DNA from: Marinoscillum sp040222955
GTDB lineage: Bacteria; Bacteroidota; Bacteroidia; Cytophagales; Cyclobacteriaceae
DNA: 64,000 bases
Assembly: GCF_040222955.1 (NCBI RefSeq)
Contig: NZ_JAVKCA010000007.1
Location: forward strand, 620,001-684,000
Direction: 5' to 3'
A program made the position numbers and the translations under genes. The notes beneath the pieces were generated by a model. It was not told the DNA's origin, searched no databases, and was given only the letters and a program-made list of their open reading frames with translations. Shown here piece by piece: positions 38,701-46,300 of the stretch (position 1 is its first letter; each line of letters opens with the position of its first letter).

Positions 38701-39725
38701 ATGAAATCATAGGGGTTCTTTCCGACCATTTCCTGCTGATCAAACCCTAACAGTTCTTTTACGGATGAAGACACATAGATATAGGTGGCATCAGGTTCAT
38801 GCAGGCAAATGAGGTCCTTTGAGTTTTCTGAAAGCAGCCGAAACACACGCTGTTGCTCATTCAGCTCAGTGACATCCCTGGCCACCGCCATCACCCGAAT
38901 GAGTTTCCCTTGCTCATCAAAATCTATCACCACATTCTGACCAATCATTCGCTCCTCACCCCACCGTGTGATCATTGGGAATTCATAATAGCTTTTAGGC
39001 TGTCTGTTTTTTCTCTGCTGGTCATAAAATGCAAGCATTGCTGACCTGGTGCTTTCTTTAACCAGCTTTAGGTAATTCATTTCTGCCAACTCCTCCGCGC
39101 TATAGCCACTAAGCTGCTGAAGTTTGATATTCGAAAACTTGAAGCATCCTTTTGAATCCAGCTCATAGATCATATCATCCATGTGATTCACCAAATCCTG
39201 AAACTTCTGCTGGCTTTTTAACAGTTCGACATTCTTACTTCTCACGTTCAAAATAGCCATCACATGCTGAGCGAGCGTTTTCAGCGCCTCCCTCTGGCCC
39301 ACAGAAAGCTGATTGGGCTTATGGTCTATCACGCATAAGGTACCCAGTGCATGCCCCTGTGGATCTACCAGTGGTACGCCGGCGTAGAACCTTACATAGG
39401 GTTCACCGATGGCCAGAGGATTATCATGGAAACGCTCATCTTCAGAGGCATCCGGCACCTCCAGAATTTCCGCGGGGTTGTTGATCGCATGAGCGCAATA
39501 AGCCACATCCCGTGAGGTGTACTCCACATCCAGGCCGTAGTGTGATTTAAACCATTGCCTTTTTTCATCTACAAGTGTAATGAGGGAGATGGGCACCTGA
39601 CATATTTCGCTGGCCAATTTGGTGACATTATCGAACTCTTCTTCCGGGAGGGTATCTAGAATCTTCAGTTCCCGGAGGGCTTCCAGTCGGCTGTGTTCGT
39701 TGGCAGGTATTTCAGGTATTCGCAT
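35724..39725 (-). CDS. Hybrid sensor histidine kinase: GAF, PAS, GAF, PAS, kinase, receiver, degenerate HPt
   Basis: The 1333-residue cytoplasmic protein (no membrane segment) has a GAF domain at about 15-165, three PAS domains between about 170 and 540 and a second GAF domain at about 545-700. A fourth PAS domain lies at about 705-830. HisKA follows with the phospho-His in FFLSSMSHEIRTPMNAIIG, then HATPase (TDTGIGIPGDKIDTIFENF, FGGTGLGLAITRELL). The receiver has Asp in YSMILMDIQMPIMDGFEATR. The last ~100 residues resemble an HPt helix bundle (ARVEALTKLNTGGIIPDLTP) but lack His at the expected place, so the final transfer step is probably done by the HPt protein encoded downstream. It is the first gene after the small-RNA array, 69 bp past the terminator of copy 1, and may be fed by read-through from it. 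Confidence 0.92.
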   Translation of the reverse strand: MRIPEIPANEHSRLEALRELKILDTLPEEEFDNVTKLASEICQVPISLITLVDEKRQWFKSHYGLDVEYTSRDVAYCAHAINNPAEILEVPDASEDERFHDNPLAIGEPYVRFYAGVPLVDPQGHALGTLCVIDHKPNQLSVGQREALKTLAQHVMAILNVRSKNVELLKSQQKFQDLVNHMDDMIYELDSKGCFKFSNIKLQQLSGYSAEELAEMNYLKLVKESTRSAMLAFYDQQRKNRQPKSYYEFPMITRWGEERMIGQNVVIDFDEQGKLIRVMAVARDVTELNEQQRVFRLLSENSKDLICLHEPDATYIYVSSSVKELLGFDQQEMVGKNPYDFMHPEDAERLKENPHMQTLKGKEVGGVQYRMRTSAGNYLWLESYTKPIIVDGEVMSFQTSSRDISKRKFNELQVQKSKENIEALIENTEDAIWSVDRKLRYKIANGTYKALIKWLVGREPQIGESGLDVGDKMFQDLLQHYMKSLDGKKFNVEYQLTHNGVRRYFQKFFNPIKNEEGDITGVSVFARDISYEKKILSNAEGYREGLQLLNIIFSNTSLTMDQQIGEALKISCEYLKMPSGIISHVAGDYVTIRKYYSVEPVPIKEGDKFPFENTFSQLIYDHGKTIAVENVGQSEFNEVSTFKAFNVQSFIGTSISVNGTLYGTISFGSTQQRAEFFDSNETDFVNILAGWIGFNIEKQLYERRLRSEQDVLRAFVLSAPAAIAMLDENLTYLAVSSQWKADYHLGDRDLIGLHHYEVFPKIPDTWKRAYEAGLQGKESRKERELFEMEDGQSRWLRWEVRPWYASNKEIGGIIVFTEDITRQITQEEELKLAKNEAEKASQAKEFFLSSMSHEIRTPMNAIIGISNIMLYENPRPDQLENLKLLKFSSSNLLVLINDILDFNKIEAGKMELELIDFNLKEVAMNVYQTMLIRTNEKRLVFLLDYQNGLPENFVGDPVRITQILTNLLGNAIKFTEEGMVKFEIVEKERVGKEIVLCFTITDTGIGIPGDKIDTIFENFTQASTNVARKFGGTGLGLAITRELLKMMDSDVSVESEVDNGSVFTFDLKLPIGSLKSLKQDYSEVGAVPSPDSNTGIKLLVAEDHKTNREILAKFLDRWGFKYDFAVNGLEALQMAGKKDYSMILMDIQMPIMDGFEATREIRKLNNAHLKAIPIYALTASVLLGVQEKALSAGMNGYISKPFDPDELYSKIVGESIRYDQADSTIIREVISQEAIAQMSLGDEDFKRELFIYYSVEFLRLLSDLRFALEGGDHHMREARVEALTKLNTGGIIPDLTPLLKQLRGDISPVDFSRLSDLLGGLIEALTHVGIQET

Positions 39726-39794
39726 TCAATAGTCTTCGCTGAAGATTTAAAGATAATGCGCACCAAACAATTAGGATAATATTAATGGATATAT

Positions 39795-39866
39795 AAAAAA
39801 AGCCTTCCGATAAATCGGAAGGCTCCATTAGTCCCAACCATAGATCATATCCAACCATGAATCTAT
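39795..39866 (-). ncRNA. Predicted small structured RNA, copy 1 of 3
   Basis: The predicted 72-nt RNA starts 4 nt after the box TACTTTTG. Hairpin 1 (39840-39866) has a 9-bp stem with one bulged U and an 8-nt loop GGUUGGAU. A linker with a second GGUUGG (GGUUGGGACUAAU) leads to terminator hairpin GCCUUCCGAU/AUCGGAAGGC (39802-39823) and a run of seven U. There is no start codon with a frame of useful length, so it is non-coding. Copies 2 and 3 keep the same loop, linker and layout with compensating stem changes. No known RNA family is recognised. Transcription is inferred. Confidence 0.72.
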
Positions 39867-39870
39867 AAGG

Positions 39871-39878
39871 CAAAAGTA
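39871..39878 (-). promoter_or_regulatory. Promoter box of small RNA copy 1
   Basis: TACTTTTG on the minus strand fits the Bacteroidota TAnnTTTG box exactly and lies 4 nt before the base of hairpin 1. No good upstream TTTG is present, as expected for a promoter that depends on an activator. Confidence 0.55.
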
Positions 39879-39906
39879 TGGATTCCCCCTTGCCGGAAAA
39901 TCATTC

Positions 39907-39959
39907 ACTCGTTGAGTGGGTGGTTTTACTCGTTGAGTCACACACGGCATTCGGTGGGT
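39907..39959. promoter_or_regulatory. Three 21-bp-spaced operator-like repeats, unit 1
   Basis: ACTCGTTGAGT at 39907-39917 and 39928-39938 and ATTCGGTGGGT at 39949-39959 start exactly 21 bp apart. Their centres lie about 47, 68 and 89 bp before the predicted RNA start. The arrangement fits an activator of LytTR type, which binds direct repeats with this spacing. Confidence 0.55.
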
Positions 39960-40008
39960 AGGTTTGGCTGGCTTTATCTTATTCCAATGTTTCTTTAGCA
40001 AAGACCAT

Positions 40009-40080
40009 AAAAAAAGCCCCCTGATAAATCAGAAGGCTTTATTAGTCCCAACCATAGATCATATCCAACCATGAATCTAT
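40009..40080 (-). ncRNA. Predicted small structured RNA, copy 2 of 3
   Basis: The predicted 72-nt RNA has hairpin 1 (40054-40080) identical to copy 1 and the same linker. Its terminator hairpin (40016-40037) reads GCCUUCUGAU/AUCAGGGGGC on the minus strand. Two pairs that are U-A in copy 1 are here U-G, and one C-G has become U-A. On the plus strand the U-G pairs would be C-A mismatches, so the minus strand is the one kept as RNA. Confidence 0.72.
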
Positions 40081-40084
40081 AACC

Positions 40085-40092
40085 CAAATGTA
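40085..40092 (-). promoter_or_regulatory. Promoter box of small RNA copy 2
   Basis: TACATTTG on the minus strand is an exact match to TAnnTTTG and lies 4 nt before the base of hairpin 1, as in copy 1. The preceding stretch (GATTCTCCAGCAAG) matches copy 1 closely. Confidence 0.55.
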
Positions 40093-40119
40093 GGGATTTC
40101 ACTTGCTGGAGAATCATGC

Positions 40120-40172
40120 ACTCGTTGAGTGGCGGATTTTACTCGTTGAGTCACCCACAGCATTCGGTGAGT
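40120..40172. promoter_or_regulatory. Three 21-bp-spaced operator-like repeats, unit 2
   Basis: ACTCGTTGAGT at 40120-40130 and 40141-40151 and ATTCGGTGAGT at 40162-40172 start exactly 21 bp apart, in the same place relative to the promoter box as in unit 1. Confidence 0.55.
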
Positions 40173-40222
40173 AGGTCTGGCTGGCATTATTCTTACCCCA
40201 GTGTTTCTTTAACAAAGACCAT

Positions 40223-40301
40223 AAAAAAAAGCCCCCTGATAAACCAGGAGGCTTTATTAGTTCCAACCAACAGATTCTCATATCCAACCATTCGAATCTG
40301 C
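40223..40301 (-). ncRNA. Predicted small structured RNA or 3' UTR element, copy 3 of 3
   Basis: Hairpin 1 (40271-40300) has a 7-bp stem CAGAUUC/GAAUCUG quite different in sequence from copies 1 and 2. A GA/GA internal loop and a 2-bp stem follow, then the same loop GGUUGGAU. The linker keeps GGUUGGAACUAAU, and the terminator (40231-40252) is GCCUCCUGGU/AUCAGGGGGC with eight U. The upstream box TACTTTCG (40306-40313) has one mismatch. It lies 74 bp after the adhesin stop, so it may be that gene's terminator, processed or not, rather than an independent RNA. Confidence 0.6.
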
Positions 40302-40305
40302 GTTA

Positions 40306-40313
40306 CGAAAGTA
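40306..40313 (-). promoter_or_regulatory. Weak promoter box of copy 3
   Basis: TACTTTCG on the minus strand matches TAnnTTTG with one mismatch and keeps the 4-nt distance to the predicted RNA start, but no operator repeats precede it. Confidence 0.3.
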
Positions 40314-40374
40314 ACTTATCCTTTTCTTCATTCCGGAGGACTCGATGAAGGGCCCGTTAAGTCGTCGGAAGCAG

Positions 40375-43300
40375 TTATCTATTCACTACGACAAACCCTG
40401 AAATCGCGTCACTTCCATCCCCTAATTGAATCAGGTAATAATAAGTACCCGATGGCACATTGTTACCAGTACCTATTCGCAAACCAGCGTTGACTTCACT
40501 CGCCCATACATTGTTCTGATTGTCATACCCCCTGATTTCAAATACTTTATTTCCCCACCTGTTGAAAATCTGAACCGTGTTATTCGGATAGTTTTCAATG
40601 TCTTTGATATAAAAGAAGTCATTGATACCGTCACCATCGGGAGTAAAGCCTTTACGAGGCTCAACTTTGGCACACTGATCCGTATCCAGATAGTTGGGAG
40701 CACCATCGTCATCACAATCATCATTCCTCGGATCTCCATCATCATTCGTGTCTTCATCCTTAGTGTCTATCCCGTCGCCATCGTCATCTGTATCCAGGTA
40801 ATCAGGAGTGCCGTCTCCGTCAGAATCATCGTTGGTAGGGTCTCCATCACCATTCACATCCTCATCCGAATCGAGCACCCCATCTCCGTCCGTATCACAG
40901 CTATCATCATCCTGGAAGTTTGGAGTGCCATCGCCATCGCAATCGTCGTTGTATGGATTACCATCTCCGTTTGTATCTTCCTCATTATCATTCAGGCCAT
41001 CTCCGTCCGTATCACATGGATCTGAGTCAAGGTAATTTGGTGTACCATCTGCATCACAGTCGTCGTTGGTAGGATCACCATCTCCATCAGTATCTTCATC
41101 CTCATCCAAAATTCCGTCTCCGTCAGTGTCACAACTATCACCATCCTGGAAGTTTGGAGTGCCATCGCCATCGCAATCGTCGTTGTATGGATTGCCATCT
41201 CCGTCTGTATCTTCTTCAGTGTCATTCAGGCCGTCTCCGTCTGTATCACATGGATCTGAGTCAAGATAATTTGGCGTACCATCTGCATCACAGTCGTCGT
41301 TGGTAGGATCGCCATCCCCGTCAGTATCTTCATCCTCTGTGAGGATGCCATCGCCATCGTCATCTGTGTCCAGGTAATCAGGGGTTCCGTCACCATCAGA
41401 ATCGTCGTTATCAGGATCGCCATCACCATCTATATCTTCTTCTGCGTCAGTAACTCCGTCACCATCAGTATCGGTGCCATCATCACAAACATCCGGATCC
41501 TGGAAGTTGGGAGTACCATCGCCATCGCAATCGTCGTTGTATGGATTGCCATCTCCGTCTGTATCTTCCTCACTATCATCCAGGCCGTCTCCGTCTGTAT
41601 CACATGGGTCTGAGTCAAGATAATTTGGCGTACCATCTGCATCACAGTCGTCGTTGGTAGGATCGCCATCTCCATCGATATCTTCATCCTCTGTAAGTAT
41701 GCCATCCCCATCGTCATCTGTATCCAGGTAATCAGGGGTTCCGTCACCATCCGTATCGTCGTTATCAGGATCGCCATCACCATCCAAATCTTCTTCTACG
41801 TCAGTAACTCCATCACCATCAGTATCGGTGCCATCATCGCAAACATCCGGATCCTGGAAGTTGGGAGTACCGTCGCCATCGCAATCGTCGTTGTATGGAT
41901 TGCCATCTCCGTCTGTATCTTCCTTACTGTCATCCAGGCCGTCTCCGTCTGTATCACATGGGTCTGAGTCAAGATAATTTGGCGTACCATCAGTATCACA
42001 GTCGTCGTTGGTAGGATCGCCATCTCCGTCAGTATCCTCATCCTCTGTAAGGATGCCATCGCCATCGTCATCTGTATCCAGGTAATCAGGGGTTCCGTCA
42101 CCATCCGTATCGTCGTTATCAGGATCGCCATCACCATCTATGTCTTCTTCTGCGTCCGATACACCATCACCATCGGTATCGCAAAACTGCAGATCACTTA
42201 AGGAAGCGTCTATGTCGCCGGTAGATTTACAGCTCCCAACGATCACCCTCAAATCATTATAACTGCCCGCAGTTAAGCCGCTGATATTGGCCGATCCGGA
42301 AAGAATGGATACACCGCTAAACACTTTTTCATTTAGGTTTTCATCCGAATAAGTGATGCTATACGATCCATCCGGAATATCCTGGAAAGTAAGAGCAAGG
42401 TTTCCATCCATCCCACCACAGGTAGTTGGATTTACCGCGTTTACCGAGACTATAACCATCTCCGGAGCCTGACCTACGATCACGCTACTCAAAGTATTAG
42501 ATTGACATTCCTTTGAAATTACATAAATGGAAGTGTACTCCCCTGGCGCAAGGTTTGATATCAAAATATAACCAGATCCATCACTACGCACATAGAGGGT
42601 GTCTTTTTGACTATTACTGGTGTAATGCAGCTCATAATCAGTACTCACCTCAAGGCCGGTCAACTTAATACTGCCGTTATCAGCCTCGCAAGACAATGGA
42701 ACGGTTACGTTCTCCAGAGCGATCACCGCATTGTCTGGACTGTTCAAGTCCACCGAAAGGGCATTTGAAATACATCCGTCAATTTCAACAGTGATGTCGG
42801 AATAATCCCCTGCTGACAAGTCTTCCAAAGCATAGTTACCCCAACTATCAGCGACTATATTGTCATTGATCTCAGCACCCGAGTTTATCCGATAGCTCAA
42901 GGTATAACTAACTCCTGGGGTTAGGCCTTCAATTTCAATCTTACCGTCGGTACCATTACATGTTGTTGGGTGGACATATGCCCAGATGCTGATATCCGGT
43001 GGGTTGAGTGCAATCGTTTCGATTGTATTTGACCTACAATTTGATTCACTTTCAGAAACAGAGAGATTGCTATAAGAACCGGACGTCAGGTTACTGATTT
43101 CAATTACTCCTGCAGCATCGGCTAACAACGGCGAGTCAGAAGTCACTTCAACTCCATTCTTGAAATATGCGTAGTTGTATGAAACCGAAGGTGTCAATCC
43201 CGATAGTTTGATAAATCCATCAAATGAAGCACAAGAGGTAGGATTCAATTGGCTATTAAAACTTATTTCAGGACTTCCCGGATCATTCAATGAGATCGGA

Positions 43301-46300
43301 GATCGGACAATATTAGATGAGCATCCTGAAAGCTCAATGCTAAAATTTTGGTAGGATCCGGCGCTAAGGTTATTAATCAACAAGACTCCTGATGAAGAGA
43401 CTATAACGCTCGATATGATGGAACCATTAAAATCATATTGCACATTATAACTACCATCCGGGATAGTACCACCCAATGAAATCCAGCCATCTGCTTCGCC
43501 ACATATAGATGGGTTTGCAAAGTCGGTCACCGAAATCACCGGAGTTACTGGTTCATCGAGATCGATAACGGCGGATAATTGATTCGAAACGCATCCAACT
43601 CGATTTACCGTGAAGTCTTTGTAAGTACCTGATCTAAGCCCGGTTATTTCAATTACTCCACTTCCATTACTCGTTATTGTGGTTGAAACATTTAAGTCAT
43701 CCGCCAAAAATGAAACTCCATACTCTCTGTTAGCACTTAATCCGGTCAGTCTGATAAAACCATCGGCCCCATCGCAAATCGTTGGATCACTAGTGGTACC
43801 AAAAGCTATCTCAGGAGCGCCAGTATCCTCGATCTCTGCAGATTCAATTGTATTAGATTGACAACCAGAAGACTCATTTGTTAAACTAATAAATTGGTAA
43901 ATACCCGCAGAAAGTCCAGAAATTTCCACTATTCCTGCTCCACTGGCTGTAATCGATTGTGTAGATCTTAGAATTCTCCCTACGTAGGTATACTCGTAGG
44001 TATATTTAGATCCGGGTATTAAACCTCCAATTTTGATCACTCCATCGGAGGCGTTACAAGAACTGGTCGAATTGACTGAATTCAAGTTAATCTCCGGGGA
44101 CGCAGGATCAGTCAGAACTACTGATTCAGAAATAGTGTTGGACTCGCAACCTGATATTTTAACTTTAAAGTTGCTATAATAACCAACCGATAGATTCTCA
44201 ATTTCTATTCTTCCCGAAACAGCCAGCATTGAACCAGATATGATTCTTCCATTGTACAGATAGGATACGGTATATCGAGCAGAGTTCAATAATCCGTCAA
44301 GGATAATTACTCCATCGCTTGTACTACATGCTGAAGGATTTGTTGAGCTTAACACACTAATGGTAGAAACAGCTGGTTCTTCCAGGACAATGCTCCCACT
44401 TAGCTCATTTGACTGGCATTCATTGGATTGAGAAACCACGAAAATGTTTCTGTATTCACCAGCTCCGAGTTCTCTGATCAACAAGGTTCCGCTTGCATTG
44501 GAACTTATTGTTGTAGATATATCCACACTGTTCACTGTATAATTTACAGTATAACTTGAATTTGCACTTAGGCCTATAAGCTGAATACTGCCATTGAGTA
44601 CATCACAGTTACTAGGATCGCTTGTAGTTCCCTTAGAAATTGTTTCAGGGGAAGGAGCTGACATAGTGACGTCCACATCTTCCAGGGAAGTGCAGCCATT
44701 TACAGATATGGCGATATCATTATACACCCCAGCTTCAATATTGCCAATAGTAGCCGCATTGCTCACTACGCTGACATTGTCAAATGTTTGATCTGAAGCT
44801 GATCCATCTCTATAAGTGAGCGTGTAGATGCCGTCAGGCACATTGGTAAAACTTAGAAGAAGGCTACCATCAGTACCTGAGCACGTTCCTGGATCATTGC
44901 TACTGTCCAGCGCAATTGTTGGCGTTGTATTGACCGTGACCGTAACCTCTAATCGCTCAGAGGATTCAGCACCATCCTCTGTCTGACTTGCATAATATTT
45001 TGTTCCGCTTACTAAACTGGTGGCCTCTGATAAGGGTGAACCACCTGTTGGGTTAGAATACCATTTTATATTCGATCCAGTTACCACCAGATTAGCGATC
45101 GTTGGGTTATCTGCTGTACAGAAACTCTGCGAACTTTCACCAGTTGGTGCCAATATTGAAGTATTGACAATTAGCTCACCTGTGGTCGAATCACTGGTGC
45201 TGTTGCCTGCCGCATCGGTTACTGTGGCAGTCACCGAATAGGTGTTTTCTGCCAAAGCATCACCCGCAGGAATCGTCAGACTCCAAGTGCCATCGCCATT
45301 GTCAACCAGGTTGCCATCTCCAGCCGTATAGGTGACTCCATCTACGGTGACCGTCAGGGTTTCTCCTGCGCCAACGGTCGCTGTGCCCGTGATCGTAGGG
45401 GTAGTGTCATTCGTCGTCTGACTCACTACCGTCGGAACCGTAGACGGGGCAGTCGTGTCAATCGTTAATTCATTGGTGGTCGCATCACTGGTGCTGTTGC
45501 CTGCTGCGTCTGTAACCGTGGCGGTCACCGCATAAGCTCCTTCGGTCGTGATCGCATTGCCACCTGGAATGGTTAAACTCCAGCTCGTTCCTGTCAACGT
45601 CAGGTTGCCATCTCCAGCCGTATAGGTGACTCCATCTACGGTGACCGTCAGGGTTTCTCCTGCGCCCACAGTCGCTGTACCACTGATGGTTGGAGTGGTA
45701 TCGTTGGTGGTCAGGGCCGTAACTGTTGGCGCGGTGGCCGGGGCAGTCGTGTCAATCGTTAATTCATTGGTGGTCGCATCACTGGTGCTGTTGCCTGCTG
45801 CGTCTGTAACCGTGGCGGTCACCGCATAAGCTCCTTCGGTCGTGATCGCATTGCCACCTGGAATGGTCAAACTCCAGCTCGTTCCTGTCAACGTCAGGTT
45901 GCCATCTCCAGCCGTATAGGTGACTCCATCTACGGTGACCGTCAGGGTTTCTCCTGCGCCAACGGTCGCTGTACCCGTGATCGTAGGGGTAGTATCATTC
46001 GTCGTCTGACTCACTACCGTCGGAACCGTAGACGGGGCAGTCGTGTCAATCGTTAATTCATTGGTGGTCGCATCAGATCTGGAACAAGACCCATTGGAGG
46101 CACCTACTACAACTTCGTTGACACCATTAGTATTCGGAGAAAAGGATCCACTATTTGGACTAGCTGTGTCAATACTCCAGTTGCCCGATGCATTTGCCAC
46201 TGTGACATATGTAGCACCTCCTACTACAACTGTGATTGAATTCCCACTGTCCGCATTTCCGGAAATTATGGGTTCCGTATTATTAGTCACCTGACTATTA

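Larger units (their letters stand above)
39795..40008. repeat. Tandem 214-bp repeat, unit 1
   Basis: The unit starts at the A-run of the terminator hairpin and ends where the next A-run begins. It contains, reading on the minus strand, the 21-bp-spaced repeats, the promoter box and small RNA copy 1. It is highly similar to unit 2 over its whole length. Confidence 0.9.
40009..40222. repeat. Tandem 214-bp repeat, unit 2
   Basis: The second full copy of the unit, with the same period of exactly 214 bp measured between terminator A-runs. It differs from unit 1 at scattered positions, including compensating changes in the terminator stem. Confidence 0.9.
40223..40313. repeat. Partial third unit of the 214-bp tandem repeat
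   Basis: Only the terminator, linker, hairpin 1 and promoter box of the unit are present. The 21-bp-spaced repeats are missing, because the 3' end of the adhesin gene lies there instead. It is the most diverged copy. Confidence 0.8.

Noticed and set aside
39795..40313. 214-bp tandem units as a CRISPR array, integron attC sites or transposon ends
   Set aside because: Only three units, no short repeats with variable spacers, no integrase, transposase or cas gene in the window; promoter and terminator order fits RNA genes better.
40426..41025. Plus-strand frame of 199 codons rich in Ile and Val
   Set aside because: It is antisense to the repeated TSP3 Asp codons of the adhesin; the regular Ile/Val pattern comes from reversed GAT/GAC codons.
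40680..42190. Regular repeats that could suggest a CRISPR array
   Set aside because: Repeats are in frame, encode TSP3 motifs and have no unique spacers.
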